Below are positions 17,474-25,909 of a stretch of 64,000 bases of DNA, in pieces. The stretch is from Chitinilyticum piscinae (lineage in GTDB: Bacteria > Pseudomonadota > Gammaproteobacteria > Burkholderiales > Chitinibacteraceae). The notes beneath the pieces are model-generated. The model ran no database searches. It was not told where the DNA came from and saw nothing but the letters and a program-made list of their open reading frames with translations. Position 1 is the first letter of the stretch. Every line of letters begins with the position of its first letter. Position numbers and translations under genes: made by a program. The stretch spans positions 496,001 through 560,000 of the forward strand of contig NZ_JADFUA010000001.1 of the NCBI RefSeq assembly GCF_015223195.1, written 5' to 3'.

Positions 17474-18157
17474 TTATGCCGCGCGATAGGGTGTCGGATC
17501 AGGGACACCGGCCTGGGCGAAGCCGGCAGCGCGCAGGCGGCAGGCGTCGCATTTGCCGCAGGCCTCGCCCGTTTCGCTGGCCTGGTAGCAGGTCACCGTG
17601 AGGCCATAATCAACACCCAGCGCGATACCGGCCTGGATGATCTCGGCCTTGGTCAGCCGGATCAGCGGGGTATGGACGGTGATGGATGCACCTTCGACCC
17701 CCACCTTGGTCGCCAGCCGTGCCATGGTCTGGAAGGCGGAGATGTATTCCGGGCGGCAGTCCGGATAGCCGGAATAATCCACCGCATTCACGCCGATGTA
17801 GATGTCGTGCCCACCCAGCACTTCCGCCCACGCCAGTGCGTAGGACAGCAGGATGGTGTTGCGTGCCGGGACATAGGTCACCGGAATCACGTCTGCCTCG
17901 ACACCGCTTTCGGGGACGGCGATGTTCGCATCGGTGAGCGCCGAGCCACCGAAAGCAGCGAGATCGATCTTGACCACGCGGTGCTCGACGGCGCCCAGTG
18001 CTTGGGCGACACGCCGGGCAGCAGCCAGTTCGGCATTGTGGCGCTGACCATAATCGAAGGACATGGCATACGGGGCGAAGCCATCGCGGCGCGCCATCGC
18101 CAGGCAGGTTGCGGAATCGAGGCCGCCGGAAAGCAGGACTACGGCTGGACGGGTCAT
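17474..18157 (-). CDS. queC: 7-cyano-7-deazaguanine synthase QueC
   Basis: QueC makes preQ0 from 7-carboxy-7-deazaguanine with ATP and ammonia in queuosine synthesis. The 227-residue protein starts with the PP-loop [10 protein letters not shown] (residues 10-19), has FDYGQRH, and the C-terminal zinc site of four cysteines (CYQAS...CGKCDAC). Its ATG overlaps the stop of the ClC gene (ATGA). The partner queE is 5.5 kb away on the same strand, whereas these genes are usually adjacent. Confidence 0.95.
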   Translation of the reverse strand: MTRPAVVLLSGGLDSATCLAMARRDGFAPYAMSFDYGQRHNAELAAARRVAQALGAVEHRVVKIDLAAFGGSALTDANIAVPESGVEADVIPVTYVPARNTILLSYALAWAEVLGGHDIYIGVNAVDYSGYPDCRPEYISAFQTMARLATKVGVEGASITVHTPLIRLTKAEIIQAGIALGVDYGLTVTCYQASETGEACGKCDACRLRAAGFAQAGVPDPTPYRAA

Positions 18158-19473
18158 GATTTGTGCTCCGGGGCCGGCGCCAGCGGCAGGGTTTGCAGCA
18201 TGCGCTCGGCCAGTTCGTGATACAGATTGGTGTTGAAGAATAATCGGGCCACGGTCGAGGCCACCAGTGTGGTTGCCAGAATCGAGATCACCATTTCATG
18301 GCCGTCGGTCATTTCCATCAGGATGATCGCGCTGGTCAACGGTGCACGGGTAACGGCCGCCAGTGTGCCGGCCATGCCGATGGCCATCAGTTTGACCGTG
18401 AGCGTACTGGCAAAAAACGGTGCCAGCCAGCTGCCGACACCGGCACCCAGCGCGAGTGACGGGGCGAAAATCCCCCCGGGCAGGCCGGTGAGGAAGGTGG
18501 CAACCATGCCGATCAGCTTGAGCGGCAGAAAATACCACGGCAGGGCCTGCGCGTGATCGATCGCCGTGCTGGTGACCTCGGCGCCGCTGCCGTGAATCGG
18601 CGCGATCAGTCCGCACAGCGCGATCAGCAGGCCGATCCCCGCGATGAAGCGATAGGGGTATTGCCGCTGGAACTGCTGCACCGATTGCGGTACCCAGCGC
18701 CGCGTGTGCACGCACAACCAGGCAAACAGCCCGCCAATCAGTCCGGCCAATACGCCGATGATCGCAACCGGCAGCAGAATGCCGTAGTCGAAACCTGGCA
18801 CGCGGATATGCCCGAAATACACGTAATCCCCCTGCAGCGCCAGCGAGACCACACCGGCCAGAATCACCGCACCCAGCAGCTTGCCGGAAGTCTGTTCCTC
18901 GACCGAGCGCGCCAGCTCCTCAAAGGCAAACACGATGCCAGCCAGCGGCGTATTGAAGGCCGCGGCGATGCCGGCCGCACCGCCGACCAGAATCAGCTGG
19001 CGGCGCAGCACGGCCGTATCCTGCGGAGCCAGCTTGCGCAGGCTGAACATGATGCTGGCACCGATCTGCACCGTGGGGCCCTCGCGCCCCAGCACGAATC
19101 CGCTACCCAGCCCCAGCACGATGCCGGCGAACTTGGCGACAGCGATGCGCAGCGACAGCAGGCAGCCGGCGACTTCGGGCCGCTCGGCCAGTTCGAGACA
19201 AGCCTTGGCCTGCGGAATGCCGCTGCCCTCCGCACCCGGGCCGCAGCGCTGCATCAGCCAGCGCGCCAGCATGCCGCCCAGCGGCACGAGCAGCAAGGGC
19301 GACCACCAGTAGGCACTTTGCAACGCATGAAAACCACCCGAGGCCCATTCGGCACACTTGGCCAGCAGCACCGCCACCACGCCAACCATGGCCGCACCCA
19401 GCCACAGCAACAGGGTGCTGCGGGTACGTTCCGGCACACTTTGCAATGCCGATAGCCAGCGGGTGAAAAGCAC
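18154..19473 (-). CDS. ClC-family chloride channel/transporter
   Basis: A membrane protein of the ClC family moving chloride, often in exchange for protons. The product is 439 residues from the GTG at 19473 (AGGA upstream); a longer TTG start at 19536 is possible. Anion-site motifs [16 protein letters not shown] (with the gating glutamate) and [10 protein letters not shown] are all present. About 11-12 hydrophobic helices are visible and no CBS domains follow. Overlaps queC by the ATGA arrangement, so co-expression is likely although the functions are unrelated. Confidence 0.9.
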   Translation of the reverse strand: MLFTRWLSALQSVPERTRSTLLLWLGAAMVGVVAVLLAKCAEWASGGFHALQSAYWWSPLLLVPLGGMLARWLMQRCGPGAEGSGIPQAKACLELAERPEVAGCLLSLRIAVAKFAGIVLGLGSGFVLGREGPTVQIGASIMFSLRKLAPQDTAVLRRQLILVGGAAGIAAAFNTPLAGIVFAFEELARSVEEQTSGKLLGAVILAGVVSLALQGDYVYFGHIRVPGFDYGILLPVAIIGVLAGLIGGLFAWLCVHTRRWVPQSVQQFQRQYPYRFIAGIGLLIALCGLIAPIHGSGAEVTSTAIDHAQALPWYFLPLKLIGMVATFLTGLPGGIFAPSLALGAGVGSWLAPFFASTLTVKLMAIGMAGTLAAVTRAPLTSAIILMEMTDGHEMVISILATTLVASTVARLFFNTNLYHELAERMLQTLPLAPAPEHKS

Positions 19474-19566
19474 GGGGGATTCCTGCTCGGTGTGAACCCC
19501 AATTCTAACCAGTGCAAGGCCAGCCTGCCGCGCCAATTTGAGCGCAGCGGTAGGTAAATTTGTCGG

Positions 19567-19920
19567 CTAGGCAGCGATTGCTCCCCGCCACTGCTTGGTG
19601 CTCATGCCGAACAGCCGGCGAAAGGCACGGTTGAATCCCCCCTGGCTCTGGTAGCCGTTACCCAGTGCAATCTCCAGCACCGGCCGTTGTGGTTCTTCGC
19701 GCAATTGCCGGGCAGCACGCTCCAGCCGGCGGCGCTGCACATAATCCCCGGGGCTGATCCCCACACTCTGACGGAACAGGCGATGAAAATGGAAAGGGGA
19801 AAAATGCGCCCGGCTTGCCAGAGAGGTGAGGTCGAGCGGCTCGTCCAGATGGGCATCGATGTAGTGCAGCACGCGGACCAGCCGCGGCGGGCAGTTAGGC
19901 ACGGGGGTTATTGTGGACAT
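19567..19920 (-). CDS. Short AraC family regulator
   Basis: The 117-residue product consists almost entirely of the AraC/XylS DNA-binding domain with two helix-turn-helix motifs (LTSLASRAHFSPFHFHRLFR, then VLEIALGNGYQSQGGFNRAFRRLFG). No sensor domain precedes it, so it is a SoxS/MarA-sized protein that may be controlled by its level. Divergent from the RstA-like gene, 182 bp away. Targets unknown. Confidence 0.88.
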   Translation of the reverse strand: MSTITPVPNCPPRLVRVLHYIDAHLDEPLDLTSLASRAHFSPFHFHRLFRQSVGISPGDYVQRRRLERAARQLREEPQRPVLEIALGNGYQSQGGFNRAFRRLFGMSTKQWRGAIAA

Positions 19921-20000
19921 GCAAACTCCTGCAAGCAGTGATTCTGCCTGGGATTCTGGCGGAGCTGGCCGTGCGCAATCCGCTTGATTTGGTCAAGAGA

Positions 20001-20017
20001 TGTAAAAAAATGTGAAA
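20001..20017. promoter_or_regulatory. Tandem TGTAAAA/TGTGAAA repeat before rstA-like gene
   Basis: TGTAAAA (20001-20007) and TGTGAAA (20011-20017) repeat at 10-bp spacing upstream of the response regulator gene. Similar elements occur before mipA, so they could be binding sites of this OmpR-family regulator. Confidence 0.35.
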
Positions 20018-20102
20018 GCCCGGATAAAGCTCTGCGCAATCCGGCTTGACGCTCGCGGCAGTGCGGAGAACCATACAGCCGTTGCCAAACCGCATTACAC
20101 CG

Positions 20103-20795
20103 ATGAACAAGATCCTGATCGTCGAGGACGACCGCAAACTCGCCGCGCTGACCGCCGAATTCCTGCAGCAGCATGCCTTTGACGTCAGCACGCTGGCTCG
20201 CGGCGATGCGGTGCTGCCCTGGCTGGACAAGCATGCCGTCGATCTGGTGATTCTCGATCTGATGCTGCCCGGACGCGATGGCTTCGAGGTGTGCAAGGAC
20301 ATCCGCCGCCAGCATGATCTGCCCATCCTGATGCTGACGGCGCGCGGCGACAGCATCGACCAGATCATCGGGCTGGAAAACGGTGCGGACGATTATGTGG
20401 TCAAGCCGGTCGAGCCGCGGCTGCTGCTGGCGCGGGTCAAGGCGCTGCTGCGACGCAATCACAAGGAAAGCCGCGAACAGCGCGACCTGATTACGCTGGG
20501 TGCATTGCAGATCCGCCGCTCGACACGTACCGCGCTGCTGGCCGGGCGCGAGATGACGCTAACCTCCAGCGAATTCGAGCTGCTGTGGCTGCTGTGCGAG
20601 CGTGCCGGTGAGGTCGTCAGCCGCGATGAAATCCTGCTGCACCTGCGCGGCATCGATTTCGACGGCTTTGACCGCTCGGCCGACGTGATCATTTCCCGGC
20701 TGCGCCGCAAACTGGGCGAGCAGCAGGATCACCCCCACCGCATCAAGACGGTGTGGGCCAAGGGCTACCAGCTCACCGCTGCGGGAGATGCCTGA
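20103..20795 (+). CDS. OmpR-family response regulator (RstA-like)
   Basis: A 230-residue regulator with a receiver domain (VEDD at residues 7-10, phosphoryl site D52 in VILDLMLPGRDG, conserved lysine in YVVKPVEP) and a C-terminal winged helix (LTSSEFELLWLL, IISRLRRKLG, VWAKGYQL). The ATG at 20103 is the one just before the receiver fold. Its stop overlaps the kinase start (TGATG). Next to mipA, which may be a target; outer-membrane or envelope signals are the probable input. Confidence 0.92.
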   Translation: MNKILIVEDDRKLAALTAEFLQQHAFDVSTLARGDAVLPWLDKHAVDLVILDLMLPGRDGFEVCKDIRRQHDLPILMLTARGDSIDQIIGLENGADDYVVKPVEPRLLLARVKALLRRNHKESREQRDLITLGALQIRRSTRTALLAGREMTLTSSEFELLWLLCERAGEVVSRDEILLHLRGIDFDGFDRSADVIISRLRRKLGEQQDHPHRIKTVWAKGYQLTAAGDA

Positions 20796-22084
20796 TGTGG
20801 TCGATTTTCCTGCGGCAGTTCATTCCGCTGGTTGCCACCATCCTGCTGACGCTGCTCGGGGTGGGGCATTTGTCGGGCAAGCTGCTCGATGACTATTTCC
20901 AGGATTTCGCGCAATACAGCTATCAGGGGCCGTTCGATGTGCTGCAGGCGTCGCTGCTACCCGCCGGCGCCGCGACCAGCGATGCCGAATTGCTGGCCAA
21001 TGCACAGACAATGCACCAGCGCATGGGGCGTTTCGGCGTCAATCTGCGCCCGCTGGACAGTTTCGAACCGGCCCCCCGCGCGCGGCTGGCTAAGGGTCAC
21101 GTCTGGGTCGATATGAACAACGAGTTCTTCTTCCGCCGCATCGCCGACCGCAATTATGTGCTCAGTATCGAGCCCCCCAATCCGCCGAACATTCTGGCGC
21201 TGAATATCCTGGTCTATGTGATCGCCGTGCTGCTGCTGGCCATCGTGTATTTCTTCCTGTTCGTGCGGCCATTCTGGCGTGATCTGCAGACGCTGCGCCA
21301 GGCTGCGCAGCGCATGGGTGAGGGCGATCTGGATACCCGCATTACCCTGCACCAGCGCTCGGTGCTGCAGGCACTCGCGCAGCGCATGAACGAGATGGCC
21401 GGGCGCATTGCCCAGCTGATGCGCAACCAGAACGAGCTGCTGAATGCCGTAGCCCATGAACTGCGCACGCCGCTGGCACGTACCCGCTTTGCCATCACCA
21501 TGCAGGAAGAAGCAGCAGCCGAACGGCAGCCGCTGCTGCGCCAGAGCGCACTGGATGATCTGGATGAAATGGAAACACTCATCCGCGAGCTGCTGGGCTA
21601 TGGCCGGCTGGATGCCCGCAGCGGCCCGCCGCAATGCAGCGCCATCCCCGCCGCGGTGTGGCTGACCGAACTGAGCAGCAGCCCGGATGACCGCCTGCCG
21701 GTCACGCTGGCACTGGCGGATGCACCGGCCACGCTCTTTGCCGACGCGGCACTGCTGGAGCATGCGCTGGTGAATATCCTGCGCAATGCCCAGCGCTATG
21801 CCTGCAGCCAGATTGTGCTGTCCTGCCGGAGACTGGCGAACGGACACTGCGAAATCGTGATCGAGGATGATGGCCCCGGCATCGCCGAAGCCGACCGCGA
21901 ACGGGTCTTCGAACCCTTTGTGCGGCTGGATGACAGCCGCAGCCGCGACACCGGGGGCATCGGCCTGGGGTTGGCCATCGTGCGCCGCATCATCCAGCGG
22001 CACGGCGGCAGTGTGGCCGTCGCCGCCGCACTGGCTTTCCCCAGTGGTGCTCGCTTTGTCGTGCAGCTGCCGCCCTCGCCCTGA
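20795..22084 (+). CDS. Sensor histidine kinase (RstB-like)
   Basis: A 429-residue inner-membrane kinase with a first membrane segment at residues 6-26, a periplasmic region of about 110 residues, a second membrane segment (LNILVYVIAVLLLAIVYFFLF), a HAMP domain, the phosphorylated-His region AHELRTPLART, and ATPase boxes (LVNILRNAQRYA, EDDGPGIAEADRE, GGIGLGLAIV). The partner regulator overlaps it upstream. The signal cannot be read from sequence. Confidence 0.92.
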   Translation: MWSIFLRQFIPLVATILLTLLGVGHLSGKLLDDYFQDFAQYSYQGPFDVLQASLLPAGAATSDAELLANAQTMHQRMGRFGVNLRPLDSFEPAPRARLAKGHVWVDMNNEFFFRRIADRNYVLSIEPPNPPNILALNILVYVIAVLLLAIVYFFLFVRPFWRDLQTLRQAAQRMGEGDLDTRITLHQRSVLQALAQRMNEMAGRIAQLMRNQNELLNAVAHELRTPLARTRFAITMQEEAAAERQPLLRQSALDDLDEMETLIRELLGYGRLDARSGPPQCSAIPAAVWLTELSSSPDDRLPVTLALADAPATLFADAALLEHALVNILRNAQRYACSQIVLSCRRLANGHCEIVIEDDGPGIAEADRERVFEPFVRLDDSRSRDTGGIGLGLAIVRRIIQRHGGSVAVAAALAFPSGARFVVQLPPSP

Positions 22085-22124
22085 TGCCATTGTTGCCGAT
22101 AGACCACAGCCGGCATTCACACTT

Positions 22125-22149
22125 TTTCACAGTTCCACACGCTTTTACG
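22125..22149. promoter_or_regulatory. TTTCACA/TTCCACA/TTTTACG repeats before mipA
   Basis: TTTCACA (22125-22131), TTCCACA (22133-22139) and TTTTACG (22143-22149) form a repeated element 80 bp before the mipA-like start, resembling the repeats before the response regulator gene. Confidence 0.35.
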
Positions 22150-22228
22150 ATTATTCCACCCGCGCTTGCACCTAGAGTCAGCGACGTTGCCCACCAGGGC
22201 CAACGTACAACGACACACAGGGAGCATC

Positions 22229-23074
22229 ATGCGCATGATCCGCAACGCCGGCCTGCTGCTGGCCATCAGCCTGCCGCTGGCACATGCCGCCGGCGACGAT
22301 TCACAGAACAAGGACCAATGGCAGTACCGCGTCTGGAACAGCGCCATGGGCGCCTGGGATGATGCCACCGATGGCAAGAACTGGCTGGTGGTTGCCTCCG
22401 GCGGGGTGCTGGTCGTACCGGCCTACTCGGGCAGCCGCGAAAGCAAGGCCACTCCTCTGGCTGATGTGACCGTATCGCACCGTAGCGGCGTATTTTTCAG
22501 CAGCAGCCAGGGGTTGGGCTATCGCTACGATGGCCAGGGCTGGTATGCGAACGGCAGCATCAACTACAGCGCCGGACGTGAAGAAGACGACGCCAAGGAT
22601 GAGCACCCCAACCCGCTCGCAGGCATGGGCAACATCAAGGGCGGCGCACAATGGGTTTCCGGAGCAGGCTATCAGCTTGGCGATCTGGGACTCTCGGTAC
22701 TGTGGCAAAGCGGGCTGGCCGAACGCAATCGCGGCAACACCCTGAATCTTGGCGCCAGTTATCCGCTTTATAGCAGCGAGCAGCTGAGTGTGAATGTCTC
22801 GGGCAATCTGCTGCTGGCAGACAGCCAGTACCAGCAACGCTGGTATGGTGTCAGCCGAAGCCAGTCCGCCAGCAGTGGCCACCCGCAGTATGACGCCCGC
22901 GGCGGACTATCCGAATCCAGCCTTGGCTTGACTCTGAGCGTGCCACTGAGCGAGAACCTGAGCTGGCTGAGCAGCGTGCAATACACACGTCTGCTGGGCG
23001 ATGCTGCCGATAGCCCGCTGACGCAGCGATCCGGCTATGTCAGCGGTGGCACCGGGCTGCAGTACAGCTGGTAG
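22229..23074 (+). CDS. MipA/OmpV family outer membrane protein
   Basis: The 281-residue product (ATG 22229) has a signal peptide ending near AHAA, alternating beta-strands with aromatic residues, and the C-terminal aromatic residue W (GTGLQYSW) typical of outer membrane barrels. The VVPAYSGSRESKATPLADV region is characteristic of MipA/OmpV. MipA proteins are scaffolds for murein-remodelling enzymes or porin-like barrels. It follows the kinase gene by 144 bp and may be controlled by it. Confidence 0.85.
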   Translation: MRMIRNAGLLLAISLPLAHAAGDDSQNKDQWQYRVWNSAMGAWDDATDGKNWLVVASGGVLVVPAYSGSRESKATPLADVTVSHRSGVFFSSSQGLGYRYDGQGWYANGSINYSAGREEDDAKDEHPNPLAGMGNIKGGAQWVSGAGYQLGDLGLSVLWQSGLAERNRGNTLNLGASYPLYSSEQLSVNVSGNLLLADSQYQQRWYGVSRSQSASSGHPQYDARGGLSESSLGLTLSVPLSENLSWLSSVQYTRLLGDAADSPLTQRSGYVSGGTGLQYSW

Positions 23075-23083
23075 GCAGCGCTG

Positions 23084-23626
23084 ATGAATACTGCCGCAAG
23101 CACATGGCCACTGGCCGGTATCACCCGCGAGCGCTTTGGCCGACGAATCGCCTGCGTATTGCGCAGGCTGTTCGATGAGCCCGAGCCCTGGCAGGTCGCA
23201 GCAGAACTGGCCAGCTTGCTGGAATTGCACCGGTGCCGAAGGGTGCTGCTGCTGTCTCCGCAAGCTGCGAGCCTGCACGGGCAATTACTGGCGTATTTCC
23301 GGCTGCGCGGTAGCGGTCCGGAACTCACCGCCGTCGGAGACATACCGGCTGCCCTCGCGCAGGGGCTGGCGGATTTCGACGGCATCATCCTGCACGATCT
23401 GGGGGAATTACCCGCGCTGGATTGCCTGCGGCCCTTGCTGGTCCCCAATGCGCTGCTGGGCTGGAGCCAGCAGCGGGCCGGCGGGCCGGACTACCTGCGC
23501 AGCTTGCTGCACTGGCTGGATCCGTACTGCCAGTCCCGCGAGCCGCGGCTACCCGAAACAGCAAGCGAGATCCGCTGGCACCCTACCCGCTGCGGCCATG
23601 GCCAGTTGCTGGCATGTCGTATATAG
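23084..23626 (+). CDS. Protein of unknown function downstream of mipA
   Basis: A 180-residue soluble protein starting 9 bp after the mipA stop, so probably in the same transcript. It has a Leu-rich N-terminal half (LLELHRCRRVLLLSPQAAS) that looks like a Rossmann-type strand and helix, and FDGIILHDLGELPALD in the middle that resembles a nucleotide-binding fold's second half. This is only a general impression. No signal peptide and no motif I can name. Confidence 0.6.
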   Translation: MNTAASTWPLAGITRERFGRRIACVLRRLFDEPEPWQVAAELASLLELHRCRRVLLLSPQAASLHGQLLAYFRLRGSGPELTAVGDIPAALAQGLADFDGIILHDLGELPALDCLRPLLVPNALLGWSQQRAGGPDYLRSLLHWLDPYCQSREPRLPETASEIRWHPTRCGHGQLLACRI

Positions 23627-23629
23627 ATT

Positions 23630-23649
23630 ATTGGGTATATCAACCCAAT
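23630..23649. terminator. Hairpin between convergent unknown gene and queE
   Basis: ATTGGGT (23630-23636) pairs with ACCCAAT (23643-23649) over a 6-nt loop, between convergent genes. Likely bidirectional terminator, with only weak T-runs. Confidence 0.45.
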
Positions 23650-23673
23650 CCATATAATTCATTAACTTGATTG

Positions 23674-24318
23674 CTATACCCCTGGCTTTTCACCCCAGAG
23701 GATCTTGTGCAGCTGCACCTGCATGCGCACCGGCAGGCGGTCTTCCAGCACCCAGGCGGCCAGATCCTGCGGCGGCAGCGTTTCCCACACTGGCGAGAAC
23801 AGCACTGGCGCTTTTTCGTGCAGGCGTTTTTCCTGCAGCAACTCGCGTGCCCACTCGTAATCGGCCCGGTTGACCAGCACGAATTTGATCTCGTCCCGCT
23901 CGTTCAGATCATCAAGCGCCGGCCAGTGCATGTTCTGCATCTCGTTGGAAGCCGGCGTTTTGATATCGAAAATGCGCGAGACGCGCGGATCAACCCCGGC
24001 AATCGGTTCGCCACCACCGGTTTCGACACTGACCGAATAACCGGCATCGCACAGCCGCTTGAACAGCAGATGCACACCCTTCTGCACCAGCGGTTCGCCA
24101 CCGGTCACACAGACGGTCTTGCAGTCGTAGCTGGCAATCTGCGCCATGATGTCGTCCAGATGGCGGGTTTCACCACCGGTAAAGGCATAGGCACTGTCGC
24201 AGTAGGTGCAGCGCATCGGACAGCCGGTGAGGCGCACGAACACCGTCGGCAGGCCCATGCGGCTGGTTTCGCCCTGCAGCGAATGGAAAATCTCGGTAAT
24301 GCGCAAGGTTTCACGCAT
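23674..24318 (-). CDS. queE: 7-carboxy-7-deazaguanine synthase QueE
   Basis: QueE is the radical SAM enzyme that rearranges 6-carboxytetrahydropterin to 7-carboxy-7-deazaguanine. The 214-residue length fits; the cluster motif is GCPMRCTYCDSAYAF with C33, C37 and C40, the CxxxCxxC form. Follows the cpoB gene on the same strand after a terminator, as the end of the conserved tol-pal-cpoB-que block. Confidence 0.95.
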   Translation of the reverse strand: MRETLRITEIFHSLQGETSRMGLPTVFVRLTGCPMRCTYCDSAYAFTGGETRHLDDIMAQIASYDCKTVCVTGGEPLVQKGVHLLFKRLCDAGYSVSVETGGGEPIAGVDPRVSRIFDIKTPASNEMQNMHWPALDDLNERDEIKFVLVNRADYEWARELLQEKRLHEKAPVLFSPVWETLPPQDLAAWVLEDRLPVRMQVQLHKILWGEKPGV

Positions 24319-24351
24319 GGCAGACTCCTTGCCGGAAAACAGTCCGGGGGA

Positions 24352-24385
24352 TGAAAAGAAAACGGCGCCGCACAGGCAGCGCCGT
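24352..24385 (-). terminator. Intrinsic terminator between cpoB and queE
   Basis: On the minus strand a stem of ACGGCGC with GCGCCGT (24362-24368 and 24379-24385) is followed by TTTTCTTTTC. It separates cpoB from queE. Confidence 0.75.
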
Positions 24386-24440
24386 CACAAATTTTAAGCG
24401 AATCAGCAGCTTGCGTCGAGGCGCTAGCCATTGAAGCCTG

Positions 24441-25178
24441 TCAGTTGACCGCCGTCAGCGCCTTCTTGGCGGTGGCAGCGGCATTGCTGCTGGGGAAACG
24501 CTCGAGAATCTCGACCAGATATTTGCGCGAGGTTTTCTTGTCGCCCGTGGCCGCCGCAACCGACGCCAGCCCCAGCAGGGCATCCGGCGCATTGGGCGCA
24601 TCGGCAGTATTGGCCACCACACCGAAGGCCGAGTTGGCGGCCTTGTAGTTCTTGGTTGCCGCATAGCTCACGCCCTGCCAGTACTGTGCGGTGCTCAGCT
24701 GCTTGCTTTCGGGGTAGTCCGCCAGAAATTTGTCGAACGTCGCCAGCGCTTCCTTGTGCTTGCCGGCCTTGACCTGCGCGACGCCATTATCGAACAGCTG
24801 CTGTTCGCTCAGCGGCGCAGCATCGCCGGTACCGGCAGCGGGCTTGGCGGTTTCGACGGTGCGCAGGCGGTTATCCAGATCGATGTAGAGGTCTTTCTGG
24901 CGCTTGGCGCTCTCATCCTGATTGAATTGCAGCACTTCCAGCTGACCGCGCAATTGCGCGATTTCTTCCTTCTGCTGGTCAAGCTGGCGCACCAGATCCA
25001 GCACCCGCTTGTTACCGGCTTCAAGCATCTGCAGCCGCTGCACGTTTTCCTGCTGCAGCTGGTTCACCTTCGCCGTCAGGTCGGCAACCTGCTGACGGGC
25101 AACATCATCATCGAACAGGCCGGCTTGCACCAGGCCGCTGGCAGCCAGCAAGGCAACGGAACACAACAGTTTGCGCAT
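24441..25178 (-). CDS. cpoB: Cell division coordinator CpoB (YbgF)
   Basis: A 245-residue periplasmic protein that links outer membrane constriction by Tol-Pal to peptidoglycan synthesis. The signal peptide ends near GLVQA, a coiled coil runs through residues 30-85 (VADLTAKVNQLQQENVQRL), and C-terminal TPR repeats follow (AQYWQGVSYAATKNYKAA and similar). The ATG at 25178 begins the signal peptide. Follows pal on the same strand by 102 bp. Confidence 0.92.
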   Translation of the reverse strand: MRKLLCSVALLAASGLVQAGLFDDDVARQQVADLTAKVNQLQQENVQRLQMLEAGNKRVLDLVRQLDQQKEEIAQLRGQLEVLQFNQDESAKRQKDLYIDLDNRLRTVETAKPAAGTGDAAPLSEQQLFDNGVAQVKAGKHKEALATFDKFLADYPESKQLSTAQYWQGVSYAATKNYKAANSAFGVVANTADAPNAPDALLGLASVAAATGDKKTSRKYLVEILERFPSSNAAATAKKALTAVN

Positions 25179-25279
25179 GGATTTCCCCGAATCGGACAAG
25201 CACAACGGGCCTCACGGCCCGTTGGCAACAGCAATGCACGATACCGAACTCGCCTGCCGGCAGGCAAGTTCGTCCCGGC

Positions 25280-25816
25280 TTATTTCGGCATTTCGCCCTG
25301 ATAGACGATTTCGGCACGACGGTTGCGTGCCCAGGCTTCGTCGGTATCACCCAGTTCGATCGGCTTTTCTTCACCGAAGCTCACCGATTCGATCTGGGCA
25401 TCCTGCACGCCCAGCGCGTTCATCATTTTCTTCACTGCGTCGGCGCGCTTCTGGCCCAGTGCCAGGTTGTATTCCGCGGTACCGCGGTTATCGGTATTGC
25501 CCTGCAGGATCACCTTGGCATCCTTGTTGCCCATCAGGTACTTGGCGTGGGCCTGGATGACTTCGTTGTACTCGGCGCTGACCACGTAGGAGTCGTAGTC
25601 GAAGTACACCCGACGGGTCGACAGAATGTTGTTCGGGTCGGTCAGCGGGCTGTAGCCCTTGCCGCTGGTGCCGGAGACATCGACCGGTTTCACGGTAGCA
25701 CCGTCGGTCTGGCTGCCGCCATTGGCACCGGCATTCTTGTCGGTAACCGGGGCAGTGTTGCTGGCACACGCCGCGAGCAGCGCAGTAAGGATCAGGCTCA
25801 GGCCAATCTTTTTCAT
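25280..25816 (-). CDS. pal: Peptidoglycan-associated lipoprotein Pal
   Basis: A 178-residue outer-membrane lipoprotein that binds peptidoglycan and TolB. The lipobox is LLAAC with C17. The C-terminal OmpA-like domain shows NTDNRGTAEYNLALGQKRADAV, the diaminopimelate binding loop. Starts at ATG 25816 behind AGGAGA. Ends the tolQRAB-pal run. Confidence 0.95.
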   Translation of the reverse strand: MKKIGLSLILTALLAACASNTAPVTDKNAGANGGSQTDGATVKPVDVSGTSGKGYSPLTDPNNILSTRRVYFDYDSYVVSAEYNEVIQAHAKYLMGNKDAKVILQGNTDNRGTAEYNLALGQKRADAVKKMMNALGVQDAQIESVSFGEEKPIELGDTDEAWARNRRAEIVYQGEMPK

Positions 25817-25909
25817 CGATTTCTCCTTGCAGAGTCGGATTACGGAAATACGGATTTCAAACCGGAGGTGAGCATGGCAGGGGCCGGAAAGTTCCCCTGA
25901 CGGCAATAG

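Noticed and set aside
20957-22120. Minus-strand frame opposite the RstB-like kinase
   Set aside because: The kinase reading has all motifs, the opposite does not.
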